From positions 3,328,481 to 3,392,480 of the forward strand of contig OY282383.1 of assembly GCA_958295855.1 (NCBI GenBank): 64,000 nt of DNA, written 5' to 3'. The position numbers were made by a program, and so were the translations under genes. Shown here one piece after another: positions 43,614 through 53,170 of this stretch. A model generated the notes under the pieces. That model saw only the letters and a list, made by a program, of their open reading frames with translations, made no database searches and had not been told where the DNA came from. The stretch comes from an uncultured Poribacteria bacterium. Its GTDB lineage: Bacteria > Poribacteria > WGA-4E > WGA-3G. Numbering within the stretch: position 1 is the first letter of the stretch; each line of letters starts with the position of its first letter.

Positions 43614-44840
43614 TTAGGAATGACCAGATTTTACGCCACTGCAACTTACCCTTCGTAAAGGGATATACAGACAAAAGGTGGCAATTACCAAGATGCCCGC
43701 CAAAACCGCGTAAGGATAGGTGGTATGCTTTTCGTAGAGCCACCCGCCGAGAAGCGGTCCCAAGATGCGTCCCAGGCTTAAAAAGGCATCCATAATGCCG
43801 ATGGCAGTGCCTTGTCCAATGCGAGTCTGTTTAGAAATCCACGACGTATTCGTCGGACGGATGAGTTGGTTGCCGATGCCCGCGATAGTGAGATACACGG
43901 TAAGCGTTAGGAAAGAGGCCGAGCGGAGTAAAAGTGCCATACCTAACGCGTTCAGCAACAGCCCGGTGAGAATTAGCCGCCGCTCCCCGAACCTGTTAAT
44001 CAACGTGCCGAGCAGCCCGCCTTGTAACGGGACAACAATCACGCCCATAAACATGAACATCCATCCCATTTCTTTTTGCCCGTAGTCCCAGCCTTTTTCA
44101 ATGAAAAGTGGAAACGTTGCTTCTAACCCCGCGAAACTGAAGGTTGAGAAAAATGCCACAAGAAAAAGAGAAGTGAGCGGAGATGTCAACGTTCTTTTGT
44201 GGAATAGTTCTCGGGGAGATACCCATTCGTGAGATGTTGTAGGGGCAGTGCCTTGTGCCTGCCCTTCTGTAGTCGGAACCACCCCGCCATGAGGCAATTG
44301 GAGCGATTCCGGCAACAGGATAAGCGCGAAAAGAAAGGTTAACAGAGACAAGCCACCCGCGACAAAGAAGGGAACATCGTGCCGCCCCATAATACCGCCG
44401 ATAGCCGGACCCAGAATGAAACCGAGCCCCATCGCGGCACCCATGAGGCCCATGCCTTTGCCGCGTTCTTCTGATGTGGTGACATCCGCAACGTAAGCCA
44501 TCACACTCGGCAGCACCGCTGCTGAAGCAATGCCTGCCGCACTGCGGGCAATGAAAAGCCAACTGTAGTTCTTTGCCAATCCGAAACCGACTAACGCACC
44601 AGCGTTACCAAGCAATCCGAGCAGAATCGCAGGTTTGCGCCCATACCGGTCAGATAATCTGCCCCATATTGGCGCAAACAACAGTTGCATCCCTGAATAG
44701 ATAGACATCAATATCGCAATTTTGGTGGGAGTTGCCCCGATGTCTTCAGCGTAATAGGCAAGATTTGGAATGATAATGCCGAAGCCCAGCATCACAAAAA
44801 ACATGGTTAAAAACAGCAAGAGAAGTTTAGATCTTTCCAT
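43614..44840 (-). CDS. MFS transporter (drug-efflux type)
   Basis: A 408-residue twelve-helix major facilitator starting MERSKLLLLFLTMFFVMLGF at 44840; the frame to 44885 lies in the 83-bp repeat and is discounted. Motif A is GRLSDRYGRKPAILLGLLG, and LMGAAMGLGFILGPAIGGIM marks helix 5, as in TetA-like drug antiporters. A family D repeat is read in frame near residues 192-200 (TTEGQAQGTAPTT), in the cytoplasmic loop between helices 6 and 7. The substrate is unknown. Confidence 0.88.
   Translation of the reverse strand: MERSKLLLLFLTMFFVMLGFGIIIPNLAYYAEDIGATPTKIAILMSIYSGMQLLFAPIWGRLSDRYGRKPAILLGLLGNAGALVGFGLAKNYSWLFIARSAAGIASAAVLPSVMAYVADVTTSEERGKGMGLMGAAMGLGFILGPAIGGIMGRHDVPFFVAGGLSLLTFLFALILLPESLQLPHGGVVPTTEGQAQGTAPTTSHEWVSPRELFHKRTLTSPLTSLFLVAFFSTFSFAGLEATFPLFIEKGWDYGQKEMGWMFMFMGVIVVPLQGGLLGTLINRFGERRLILTGLLLNALGMALLLRSASFLTLTVYLTIAGIGNQLIRPTNTSWISKQTRIGQGTAIGIMDAFLSLGRILGPLLGGWLYEKHTTYPYAVLAGILVIATFCLYIPLRRVSCSGVKSGHS
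44239..44264. repeat. Family D repeat in frame in the MFS gene
   Basis: GTAGGGGCAGTGCCTTGTGC then CTGCCC. Confidence 0.8.
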
Positions 44841-44854
44841 TTTTTCGTCTTTTT

Positions 44855-45103
44855 CGTCATTCCTTGCGGAGAATTCAGAATGCAAGATGCGTCCAGCGCC
44901 GCCCTATAGCTCTCGTCGGAGGTTTTTTACGCATTTTCGTCATTCCTTGCGGAGAATTCAGAATACAAGATGCGTCCGGCCCCGCCCTATAGCTCTCGTC
45001 GGAGGTTTTTTACGCATTTTCGTCATTCCTTGCGGAGAATTCAGAATGCAAGATGCGTCCGGCCCCACCCTATAGATCTCGTCGGAGGTTTTTTACGCAA
45101 CAA
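44855..45103. repeat. 83-bp unit repeated three times in tandem
   Basis: Units start at 44855, 44938 and 45021 (CGTCATTCCTTGCGGAGAAT) with few differences. Dispersed relatives are at 16536-16571 and 62577-62655. It separates the MFS gene from dnaE. Confidence 0.92.
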
Positions 45104-45122
45104 AATCGGAGCAGAAACCCAA
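45103..45122. repeat. Half of a family E repeat
   Basis: AAAATCGGAGCAGAAACCCA, matching the second half of 41966-42080. Confidence 0.6.
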
Positions 45123-45142
45123 TTCACGAAGATTTGAACCTT

Positions 45143-45180
45143 AAAGTAGTAGGCACGCTCCGCCGTGCCGTTAAACCACA
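45143..45180. repeat. Family C repeat upstream of dnaE (i)
   Basis: AAGTAGTAGGCACGCTCCGC then CGTGCCGTTAAACC. Identical over its length to the copy at 45371. Confidence 0.8.
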
Positions 45181-45370
45181 AACGAAAACTATTATAGCAG
45201 CTCAGACTCGATGTGTCAACCGCAAAACCTTGCTTCAATCTCAAAAACGGAAAGGGGCCGGCGGGAACCCCGAAAATTTGTTGTGGAAATTTTACCTTAT
45301 TTCTGTTAGAATAAAAACCGTAAATCATAAAAGAAAATTAGCCAGTGCGTCAAGTTTCGGAATCAGTGCA

Positions 45371-45410
45371 TTAAAGTAGTAGGCACGCTCCGCCGTGCCG
45401 TTAAACCACA
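45371..45410. repeat. Family C repeat upstream of dnaE (ii)
   Basis: Same sequence as 45143-45180, ending ten bases before the dnaE start, so it lies in the leader and abuts the AAGGA site. Confidence 0.8.
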
Positions 45411-45419
45411 AAGGAATTC

Positions 45420-48400
45420 ATGTCTTCAGAATTTGTTCATTTACACAATCATAGCGAGTATAGCATGCTGGACGGTGCGTGCCGCATTACTGACATGGTG
45501 GCTTGGGCGGTTGAGAACAGCGCACCTGCGGTTGCCCTCACCGACCACGGGAACATGTTCGGTGCATGGGAATTATACACCAAGGCGAAAGAGAAAGGGA
45601 TTAACCCGATTGTCGGATGTGAGGTGTATGTCGCCCCCGGCAGCCGAAAAACGCGCGGCAAAGAGCAGGGCAGCCCCTACCACCTCACACTGCTCGCAGA
45701 GGATGCCACCGGCTACCGGAACCTCTTGGAACTCGTATCACTCGGGTACACAGAAGGCTTCTACAGCAAACCGCGCATTGACATGGAAATCTTGCGGGAA
45801 TACCATGGCGGAATTATCGCGTTAACCGGGTGTATCCAAGGACAGGTGCCGCAGCTCCTCTGCTCAAATAGGCGCGATGAAGGAATTCAAAACTTCAAAG
45901 AGTTGATGGAGATAATGGGGCAGCGGAACCTCTACGTTGAGGTGCAAAATCACTATATCGACAAAGAGCTTGAAGCCTATCCAGTGATGGTTGACTTGGC
46001 AAAAGAATTTAATCTCCCCCTCGTCGGCACAAACGATTGCCACTACCTCCGCAAGGCCGACCATCGGATGCACGATGTGCTCCTCTGTATCCAGACAAAG
46101 AAAACTGTCAATGACCTGCAGCGCCTACGATTTGACAACCATTTCTACTTCAAGGGTATTGACGAGATGCGGGAGATGCTGAAGGATTATCCGCCAGAAG
46201 CCATCAGCAACACGCTTGAAATTGCCAACCGGTGTAACCTTGTGCTCGATTATGGCGAAAGCCTGATGCCGAAATATGAGGTTCCCGAAGGGCACACAAA
46301 CGACAGTTATCTCAAAGAGTTGTGCTATCAAGGGCTGCGTGAAAAATATGGTGGGGAACTCTCCGAAGCCATTCGGCAGCGGCTTGATTACGAACTGGAT
46401 ATTATTAGTCAAACCGGCTACTCCGGTTATTTCCTCATCGTGTGGGATTACGTTAACTACGCGAAAAAACAAGGGTACCCGCTGTCCGCACGCGGCTCTG
46501 CCGCGAGCAGCCTCGTGCTTTATGCACTCGGTGTGATTACCTTCAACCCGATGGATTACGACTGCCTGTTTGAACGTTTCCTAAACCTTGAGCGAATCAG
46601 CCCACCCGACATTGATATTGACTTTGCCGACCGGGCACGTGAGCACGTGATCGATTATCTGGTGAAAAAGTACGGTGCGGATTCTGTCGGCAAAGTTGCC
46701 ACCTTTGCGACATTGGGTGCAAAAGCCGCTATCACGGATGTCGGCCGAGCCCTTGAGATACCGCTTGAGAATGTCAAAAAGTTGACACGGCTCATCCCTA
46801 CTACCCCGAAAATCACGCTTGACGATGTGCTGGAACAGGTGCCAGAATTTCAGGGGCTAGCAGAACTTCCTGAAAATAAGGAGTTGATAGACCTGAGCCG
46901 AGCGGTGGAAGGCATGAAACGGCATGTCTCCTGTCATGCCTCCGCAATCGTCGTTTCAAACGGGCCGCTAACGGATTACGTACCGCTGTTCAAGGATAAA
47001 AATGACCAGGTTGCCACGCAGTTTGAAGGCAAAACCGTTGAAGATGTCGGCATTGTCAAATTTGATTCCCTCGGCGTACGGAGCCTTACAGAGACTTACG
47101 ATTGTCTTCAGATGATTAAGGCAAACCAGGGCAAGACACTCAAGTTAGAAGATATTCCCTTTGACGACAAACAGACGTATTCACTGCTCAGCGAGGGGCT
47201 AATTGCCGGCTTATTCCAACTGGAAACCTCTCCCGGTATGTATAGAGTTGTCACCCAACTCAAGCCGGACAACTTTGAGGATTTCTCCGCCATTCCCGCA
47301 CTCTATCGCCCAGGGCCACTAGAGAGTGGCATGACGCAGCAGTTTATCGACCGAAGAAATGGATTGCAAAAGGTGGAATATATGCATCCCTCGCTTGAAG
47401 ACGCGCTCAAAAATACTTATGGCGTGTGTGTCTATCAGGAGCAGGTGATGCAAATCACGCGCGATATGGCAGGCTTTACGCTCGGTGAGGCGGACATCCT
47501 CCGCGACGCGATGGGAAAAAAGAAACACGACTTGCTCAAAGAGCAGCGTCCGAAATTCATCAAAGGCGCAATCGAAAAGGGAATCGCCGCCAAAGAGGCA
47601 GAAGAAGTCTACGACCTGCTTGAACCTTTCAGCCGTTATGCTTTCAACAAGTCGCACACCGTTGCTTACTCTATGTTAGCGTACCGAATGGCATACCTGA
47701 AAACCCACTACCCGCACGAATTCATGGCGGCGATGATGACCGGGGAGGCAGGCGATTCAGCCAAAATTACCCGTTACCGCGCTGAATGTAAGAAACTCTC
47801 TGACTTTTTGGGGGTAGAAATCAATTTGCTACCACCAGATGTCAACAGTAGTCATAAAGATTTTACGGTGGATGGCAACAATATTTGCTTTGGGCTTGTT
47901 GCTGTCAAAGGTGTTGGCGATGGCGCAATAGAGGCGATGGTGGAAACACGGGAGCAGGGGGGTTCGTTCACATCGCTACAGGACTTCTGCGAGCGCGTGG
48001 ATACCAGACAGGTGAGTAAGCGCACTATTGAAAGCCTAATTATGAGCGGCGCGTTTGATTCACTTGAAGGACACCGAGCGCAATACCTCGCGAACTTAGA
48101 AAGTATCCTGAAAGTCGCGCAAAGCGCACAAGCAGAACGAGACCGGGGACAGATGAACCTCTTCGGGGAAGCAGAGGAGAAGCCCACCATAACTGGGACG
48201 CTCGCTGAAACCGACGAGTGGACACCTTTAGAACGGCTCATGAAGGAAAAGGAGCAACTCGGATTCTACGTCTCTGGCCACCCACTTGAAGAATACGGCG
48301 ATATTATCGAGAACTACACAACCGCGAGCACCCAAACCCTCGCTGCACATCCGGAGGGCTCTGAAGTTTTCGTGGCAGGCATGCTCACAGAGGTGAAAAA

Positions 48401-48941
48401 TCTCACCACGAAAAAAGGAGACGCCATGGCAGTCATTGGGCTGGAGGATTTAGAGGGTGCAGTGGAAGCCGTTGTCTTTCCAGATGCATACAAGAGCTCG
48501 GTAGAACTGGTAGAAGGAAAGGTTGTTTGGATTCGCGGGAGCGTCAACCAAGATAACCGAAACCGGAGAGCTGGGGACGAGGGGCAAAGGGAGGAACGGA
48601 AGATCCACGCAAACCAGATCACGGATATTGAGGCTGTCAGCGAGCAACAGACATCTGCACTTGAGGTGACGATCCCGGAAGCTGACATCGACAATGTCGA
48701 GAAACTGGAGACACTCCAGCAGATCGCGCGTGCCAACAAAGGGGAACTCGACCTGATCTTACACCTCATGAGCCCCAGTTTCGGCGAAGTGATTGCGCGA
48801 TGTGGTGCCGCCTATACTATCGCTTACGCACCAACTGTCATTGAACAAGTGGAACGCTTATTTGGCAAGAATTGTATCAAGCCGAGCAACCGGACAATGC
48901 GCCAAAGTAAGGGCCGCGCTTCGCAGATGGATTACGTTTAA
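45420..48941 (+). CDS. dnaE: DNA polymerase III alpha subunit
   Basis: A 1173-residue replicative polymerase of the DnaE type. It opens with the PHP domain (FVHLHNHSEYSMLDGACRI, ALTDHGNMFG). The catalytic PDIDIDFADR gives two of the active-site aspartates. Then come GGSFTSLQDFCERVDTR (HhH) and an OB-fold near the C-terminus (VFVAGMLTEVKNLTTKKGD). It is the chromosomal replicase of the organism. The ATG has AAGGA at proper distance. Confidence 0.97.
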   Translation: MSSEFVHLHNHSEYSMLDGACRITDMVAWAVENSAPAVALTDHGNMFGAWELYTKAKEKGINPIVGCEVYVAPGSRKTRGKEQGSPYHLTLLAEDATGYRNLLELVSLGYTEGFYSKPRIDMEILREYHGGIIALTGCIQGQVPQLLCSNRRDEGIQNFKELMEIMGQRNLYVEVQNHYIDKELEAYPVMVDLAKEFNLPLVGTNDCHYLRKADHRMHDVLLCIQTKKTVNDLQRLRFDNHFYFKGIDEMREMLKDYPPEAISNTLEIANRCNLVLDYGESLMPKYEVPEGHTNDSYLKELCYQGLREKYGGELSEAIRQRLDYELDIISQTGYSGYFLIVWDYVNYAKKQGYPLSARGSAASSLVLYALGVITFNPMDYDCLFERFLNLERISPPDIDIDFADRAREHVIDYLVKKYGADSVGKVATFATLGAKAAITDVGRALEIPLENVKKLTRLIPTTPKITLDDVLEQVPEFQGLAELPENKELIDLSRAVEGMKRHVSCHASAIVVSNGPLTDYVPLFKDKNDQVATQFEGKTVEDVGIVKFDSLGVRSLTETYDCLQMIKANQGKTLKLEDIPFDDKQTYSLLSEGLIAGLFQLETSPGMYRVVTQLKPDNFEDFSAIPALYRPGPLESGMTQQFIDRRNGLQKVEYMHPSLEDALKNTYGVCVYQEQVMQITRDMAGFTLGEADILRDAMGKKKHDLLKEQRPKFIKGAIEKGIAAKEAEEVYDLLEPFSRYAFNKSHTVAYSMLAYRMAYLKTHYPHEFMAAMMTGEAGDSAKITRYRAECKKLSDFLGVEINLLPPDVNSSHKDFTVDGNNICFGLVAVKGVGDGAIEAMVETREQGGSFTSLQDFCERVDTRQVSKRTIESLIMSGAFDSLEGHRAQYLANLESILKVAQSAQAERDRGQMNLFGEAEEKPTITGTLAETDEWTPLERLMKEKEQLGFYVSGHPLEEYGDIIENYTTASTQTLAAHPEGSEVFVAGMLTEVKNLTTKKGDAMAVIGLEDLEGAVEAVVFPDAYKSSVELVEGKVVWIRGSVNQDNRNRRAGDEGQREERKIHANQITDIEAVSEQQTSALEVTIPEADIDNVEKLETLQQIARANKGELDLILHLMSPSFGEVIARCGAAYTIAYAPTVIEQVERLFGKNCIKPSNRTMRQSKGRASQMDYV

Positions 48942-49023
48942 AAGATGGCAGAGGGGAAGAGGGAAAGAGGGGGGAGGAGGAGCCTTCCCTGCCTTTCCTC
49001 TTCCGGCCTTGCAAAAATCTAAT

Positions 49024-49049
49024 GTAGGGGCAGTGCCTTGTGCCTGCCC
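49024..49049. repeat. Family D repeat upstream of the AKR gene
   Basis: GTAGGGGCAGTGCCTTGTGC then CTGCCC, the same as at 44239 and 63050. Confidence 0.8.
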
Positions 49050-49071
49050 GCTTGGAAAAAGGAAATTTGTT

Positions 49072-49908
49072 ATGCAATACCGTACACTCGGTAAAACAGG
49101 GCTCAGCGTTTCAGAAATCGGCTACGGCGGCGGCAGAGTCCGCCCGGCGCACGATGAAACCGAACTTGTCAATATGCTCCACTACGCGCTTGAGCGCGGC
49201 TTCAACTACCTAGACACCGCGCCTACCTACGGCGGCGGCTACAGCGAAACCGTTATCGGAAAGGCAATTGCTGGCCGCCGAGAGGCGTGCATTGTTGCTA
49301 CCAAGACAGAAGCGTTTGACGCGGCCGGCATCGCAGCCGATGTGGCGGGAAGCCTCCAACGGCTTAACACCGACTACATTGATATCCTGCAATTCCACGG
49401 CGGCTGGTTTCCCCTTGTCGGAGCGATGTCTGAGCGCGACTCTCCCACCGAGCAGATCCTGAACGGCGGTGGGTTAGAAACGTATCTCAAACTGAAGGAA
49501 CAGGGAACAGTTCGCTTTATTGGATTCTCTGCAGACGGTCCCTCCGGCGGCACGGAACAGCTCATTGCCACCGGCGAGTTTGATATGATGCAGATCCACT
49601 ACAACCTGATGTATCAGAGCACCTGCGATGCGTTCGGGAAGCGCGGTGTCATCCCCGATGCCGTTGCCAAGGAGATGGGCATTGTGCTGATGCGCTCTAC
49701 CACCAGCAACGCCTTTCAGAATCTCATGCGCCACTGCTTCCCGAACGAGATGGCAGATGTCGATGTGGACAGCTTTCTGCTCAACTACTCGATCTCAAAC
49801 CCCATGGTTGATGTCGCCCTGATGAGCTTGCAAAGCGTTGACGATGTGGAGTGGACAAATGCTGTCTCTGACGATGTGGGTGCGCGGTTAGAGCTGCAGG
49901 CCATTTAG
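49072..49908 (+). CDS. Aldo/keto reductase
   Basis: A 278-residue NADPH-dependent aldo/keto reductase. The catalytic tetrad is visible: Asp and Tyr in YLDTAPTYGGGYSE, Lys in IVATKTEAF and His in ILQFHGGW. The frame can be extended to 48793, inside dnaE, but the ATG at 49072 has AAAAGGAAA upstream and begins MQYRTLGKTGLSVSEIGYGG, the normal AKR start. The substrate is unknown. Confidence 0.9.
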   Translation: MQYRTLGKTGLSVSEIGYGGGRVRPAHDETELVNMLHYALERGFNYLDTAPTYGGGYSETVIGKAIAGRREACIVATKTEAFDAAGIAADVAGSLQRLNTDYIDILQFHGGWFPLVGAMSERDSPTEQILNGGGLETYLKLKEQGTVRFIGFSADGPSGGTEQLIATGEFDMMQIHYNLMYQSTCDAFGKRGVIPDAVAKEMGIVLMRSTTSNAFQNLMRHCFPNEMADVDVDSFLLNYSISNPMVDVALMSLQSVDDVEWTNAVSDDVGARLELQAI

Positions 49909-50007
49909 TGACGAATGGACGGTAGACAGACGCTTCGCCACTTCTTGTTCAAGTGCGGATATCCTGTTCTCGATGGCGGAAAGTCTGTCAACAATCTTGG
50001 CTATTTG

Positions 50008-50045
50008 GATTTGACAAAAAGCGAAAATTGTGTGACAATATTTGT
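50008..50045 (+). promoter_or_regulatory. Possible promoter of the coiled-coil gene
   Basis: TTGACA, 17 bases, GACAAT, about 30 bases before the ATG at 50071. The -10 box is weak. Confidence 0.35.
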
Positions 50046-50070
50046 CATACTACCTATTAGGAGCATTTCC

Positions 50071-50385
50071 ATGACAAATTCAGAACTGTTTGAAGCAATT
50101 ACCAGCCGATTTGACGAGCTGGAGGATACGCTGGAAACCCGATTCGCAGCTATAGAAACTCGAATCCGCACGCTAGAAACTCGAATCCGCACGCTGGAAA
50201 CCCGATTCGATAGACTGGAGCGGTTAGTCCATATTTTGGTTATAGCTCTTGTCAACGAACAAATCAAGAAGGATAATCTATATCCCCACTTCAGCGATGA
50301 AGACAAGGTTATGACTGCTGTAGAGCGTATTATGCATCGCCAAAACGGCCGAGGTGCCTTGATACTCAGTTACCTCAACAAATAA
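50071..50385 (+). CDS. Small coiled-coil protein with heptad DNA repeat
   Basis: 104 residues from the ATG at 50071, which has AGGAG upstream; the longer frame from 49915 lacks one. The middle is a coiled coil built of a 21-base unit (LETRFAAIETRIRTLETRI) that is repeated in the DNA as well. No transmembrane segment is obvious except a weakly hydrophobic VHILVIALVN. It was probably extended by slippage. The function is unknown. Confidence 0.65.
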   Translation: MTNSELFEAITSRFDELEDTLETRFAAIETRIRTLETRIRTLETRFDRLERLVHILVIALVNEQIKKDNLYPHFSDEDKVMTAVERIMHRQNGRGALILSYLNK

Positions 50386-50492
50386 GGCCTGTGATGCTAT
50401 TCTTATCCCGTACCAAGAATGACACTAAAGAAGATAGAAACACGCAGGATTAGGAAAGTTTAGCCCTATAAGGGCGTAATGTGTATAGTGAA

Positions 50493-50525
50493 GGTATCTG
50501 CCCCTGCTTTGCAGGGGTTGATACC
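50493..50525. repeat. GC-palindrome repeat (family A)
   Basis: GGTATCTG, CCCCTGC-TTT-GCAGGGG, TTGATACC. Confidence 0.85.
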
Positions 50526-50531
50526 ACTGTG

Positions 50532-50572
50532 CCCAAGTTGTGCGCGACTCGCAAACAACTTTTTTATTTCTT
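50532..50572. repeat. AAGTTGT hairpin repeat with T-run (family H), copy 2
   Basis: CCAAGTTGTG...AAACAACTTTTTTATTTCTTA, the same structure as the unit that breaks tnpB at 3359. Confidence 0.75.
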
Positions 50573-50755
50573 ATACCTGCGACGTGCATTTCGCCCATAA
50601 GCGACGTGCATTTTTATTTCTTACTTATGCGACGTGCATTCAACCAATTTCAAACTACAGCAGAAACCCTCTGGAGCTGAACCTTACGAAAGATCAGAAA
50701 CTTTACACACCCGCGATAGGCATGCAAGGCACAAGACCCCGCGCGACAGAGGCAT

Positions 50756-50788
50756 TGTATTTACCCCCTGCAAGCAGGGGTTTCCATC
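50756..50788. repeat. GC-palindrome repeat (family A), degenerate
   Basis: CCCCCTGC-AAGCAGGGG core, with only part of the outer flanks (TTGTATTTA...TTTCCATC). The middle triplet is shorter by one base. Confidence 0.65.
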
Positions 50789-50799
50789 TTAATTGCGGT

Positions 50800-51600
50800 T
50801 TATTCGTCCAGTTGGTGGACAACGGCGAGCGGTGTCGCAGCAAGCAACCCCGCATCAACCGGAATGACAACTCCTGAAATCCAACGGGATTCTTCACTCG
50901 CGAGAAAAACGGTTAACCAAGCCACATCCCATGCCGTGCCTTCTGTACCAAGCGGTGCGATGAGCCGGCGCCGCTCCCGCTCTGCTTCGTTGAGATACGG
51001 CGCAGGAAACGAGGCGTAGAGGTGCCCAGGCGCAATGCAATTCACCCGGATATTGTCGCGGCCGTGATGAACCGCCATCACCTTTGTGGTTGCAATCATC
51101 CCGCCCTTCGCCGCAGCATAAGGCACGTTTCGGGAAGAGCCCGCGCGCAACGCATCAATTGACGAAACGTTGATAATGGAGCCACCCCCCGCTTCAGCCA
51201 TCCGTGGAACGGCATGCTTGCACGCCATAATCATGCTCTTGAGGTTGACATCCATCACGCGATCCCACTTTTCTTCTTCTACCTGCGTGACCGTTCCTGA
51301 ACCGCCCAGTCCAACGTTGTTAAAGAGCACGTTGACTTTTCCAAACGCTGTGATAGCGGCATCTACCATTGCAGCGCAGTCCGCTTCTTTGGACAGATCA
51401 CCGATGAATATCGCTGCCTCGCCGCCTTCTGCCTCAATGTGGGCAAGGGTGGCATTCGCATTTTCAGGCGAGATGTCCGCCAACAGCACTGTCGCGCCCT
51501 CTCGCGCGAAAAGCATTGATGTCGCATACCCCGTACCATCAACCTCACCTTTTCTCCCAGCACCCGTAACAATCGCAACTTTTCCTGTCAATCGATTCAT
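50800..51600 (-). CDS. Short-chain dehydrogenase/reductase (SDR)
   Basis: A 266-residue SDR. Visible are the cofactor loop TGAGRKGEVDGTGYATS, NNVGLGG (NNAG equivalent) and the active site SSIDALRAGSSRNVPYAAAKG, in which Ser and Tyr-x3-Lys are conserved. The loop is longer than usual by a few residues. I use the ATG at 51600 (MNRLTGKVAIVTGAG); the TTG at 51612 has no better ribosome site. It lies downstream of the Gfo/Idh/MocA gene on the same strand, so the two may act on the same sugar-like substrate. Confidence 0.88.
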   Translation of the reverse strand: MNRLTGKVAIVTGAGRKGEVDGTGYATSMLFAREGATVLLADISPENANATLAHIEAEGGEAAIFIGDLSKEADCAAMVDAAITAFGKVNVLFNNVGLGGSGTVTQVEEEKWDRVMDVNLKSMIMACKHAVPRMAEAGGGSIINVSSIDALRAGSSRNVPYAAAKGGMIATTKVMAVHHGRDNIRVNCIAPGHLYASFPAPYLNEAERERRRLIAPLGTEGTAWDVAWLTVFLASEESRWISGVVIPVDAGLLAATPLAVVHQLDE

Positions 51601-51679
51601 GAGTTCAACCAATCATAAGACTGGAAGATTGTCGAGCCTTCCAGTCTTCCAAACTTCCAACATTTCGTAAGGTTTGTAC

Positions 51680-52852
51680 CTACGTCCCAATTCCTAGCTT
51701 ATCGTTAATCTCCTTCTGATAGCCCTCCAACTCGCAACTCTCGATTTCTGCAATCGTCACCGGACGGCCGAACCACCCCGATTCATACACTGCCATGCAG
51801 ATGGCTTCGGACCGCATGCCTTCGACAGCGTCTACTTCCGGTGTGCCGCCGCTCCGAATTGCATCGGCGAAGTATTTCAGCTCAATAGCGACGGTATCTT
51901 CAACACCTCCCGGGAAGTAGTATTCCCGTTCCGAATCGCTGAGGCTCTCCGTGAATTCTTGTATCAGATGCTCGTTGGAAATCGGTTCGCCGCCGCGCGG
52001 CACCAAGCCTCTATTCCAATCAAGCGCGCCTTCGCTTCCGTAGACGGTATGATGATTAAAGTGGTGTCCGGGTGCAGAGCCCACCCAGGTCCACTGCGCG
52101 GTAACGCCCTGCTCAAACTTAATAGTGGCAATCATCGCGTCCTCAACATCAACCGCGTAGCCCCCCTCTCTTTCTGCTGGGTTGTCGTAGCGGTAGGGTT
52201 CATACGCCTTGTTGATAGCGTAGACTTCCTCGGCTTCCATACCAAGAATAAAGCGCATCAGATCGGTAAAATGCACGCCGCCGTCCAATGCCCAGCCGCC
52301 GCCTGCGTCCATCTTGAAGTTGCGCCATCCCCATTTCCCTAAGCCTTCGCTGACCTCTACCCAAAAGAACATGCGGGGTTCGCCGATTCGCCCTTCAGCA
52401 ATTGCCCAGCGGCGTGTGCGTTGAATGCGTGCCAATCGATAGTTTTCTGCCACGGAGATGATCTTGTCGTTTCGTGCCGCTGCTTCCATCATCAGTTGGC
52501 ATGCACGCATCGTGATACCGAACGGCTTTTCAATAATGACATGTTTTCCGGCCTCCAGTGCTGGCACGGCGAGCGTGTGGTGCGCGCTGTGAAGTGCACA
52601 GATGTCAACACATGCCAAATCCGGATGCTTCGCCAGCATCTCGTCAAGTTCTGAATAAACTGCTGGTTTCGTGCCGCCTTGGAACGCGTGTGCCTGATTC
52701 GCGCGTTCCTCGGCGCGTTCAGGGGCAATGTCGCACGCCGCAACAATCTCAAAATCTCTTATCCCCTTCGACCACAGTTCGCGATATCCACCCATGTGGG
52801 CACCGGACATGCCACCGCACCCGGCTAATCCCATTTTAATTCGTTCTGCCAT
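51680..52852 (-). CDS. Gfo/Idh/MocA-family oxidoreductase
   Basis: A 390-residue NAD(P)-dependent oxidoreductase of sugars or polyols. The N-terminal Rossmann loop is GLAGCGGMSGAHMGGY, followed by EKPFGITMRACQLM (the EKP motif with the catalytic Lys), DGGVHFTDLMRFILG in the C-terminal domain (GGG-x5-D-x3-like) and a conserved-looking WTWVGSAPGHHFNHHTVYG. A glucose/inositol-like substrate is typical; the exact one is open. It is upstream of the SDR gene on the same strand with an 80-base gap. Confidence 0.9.
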   Translation of the reverse strand: MAERIKMGLAGCGGMSGAHMGGYRELWSKGIRDFEIVAACDIAPERAEERANQAHAFQGGTKPAVYSELDEMLAKHPDLACVDICALHSAHHTLAVPALEAGKHVIIEKPFGITMRACQLMMEAAARNDKIISVAENYRLARIQRTRRWAIAEGRIGEPRMFFWVEVSEGLGKWGWRNFKMDAGGGWALDGGVHFTDLMRFILGMEAEEVYAINKAYEPYRYDNPAEREGGYAVDVEDAMIATIKFEQGVTAQWTWVGSAPGHHFNHHTVYGSEGALDWNRGLVPRGGEPISNEHLIQEFTESLSDSEREYYFPGGVEDTVAIELKYFADAIRSGGTPEVDAVEGMRSEAICMAVYESGWFGRPVTIAEIESCELEGYQKEINDKLGIGT

Positions 52853-52926
52853 GTAAGCCTCCTACTTTTAGGACGTTATAGCGCGACGCTTAGAAGTGCA
52901 TCTGGCACCGCGCAGGTTTTCGGTGT

Positions 52927-52959
52927 GGTATAAGCCCTCGCAAAGCGGGGGTAATAGCC
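52927..52959. repeat. GC-palindrome repeat (family A)
   Basis: GGTATAAG, core with one mismatch (CCCTCGC-AAA-GCGGGGG), TAATAGCC. Confidence 0.75.
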
Positions 52960-53036
52960 TTTATAAACCGCTTTGTGGGATTTATACATATCTGGTCTAA
53001 CCAAGACAAATATTGCAAGGTTCTTCCATCAGTAAA

Positions 53037-53068
53037 GGTATTATCCCCGCTTTGCGGGGTAACATACC
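53037..53068. repeat. Family A repeat in the IS right-end region, copy 2
   Basis: GGTATTAT, CCCCGC-TTT-GCGGGG, TAACATACC; at the same site as 42179-42208. Confidence 0.85.
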
Positions 53069-53170
53069 ACTCCACACTTCCTCATTCAACGTTCACTGCC
53101 TACCCGCGTAGGGCTTACACGAACTCCAGAGGCGTTTTACGTCTCGGCTAAGCTGTCCGCGACAAGATGA

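Larger units (their letters stand above)
50386..50799. other. Repeat-filled spacer, 414 bases
   Basis: No gene. It holds a family A unit (50493-50525), the AAGTTGT hairpin (50532), three copies of GCGACGTGCAT (50579-50640) and a second, weaker family A unit (50756-50788). Confidence 0.75.

Noticed and set aside
43399..43743. 115-codon extension of the second tnpB
   Set aside because: It contains the family A unit and IS left end, and AAGGAAT stands before the ATG at 43398.
44855..45103. CRISPR array
   Set aside because: The three 83-base units have no variable spacers and no cas genes are near.
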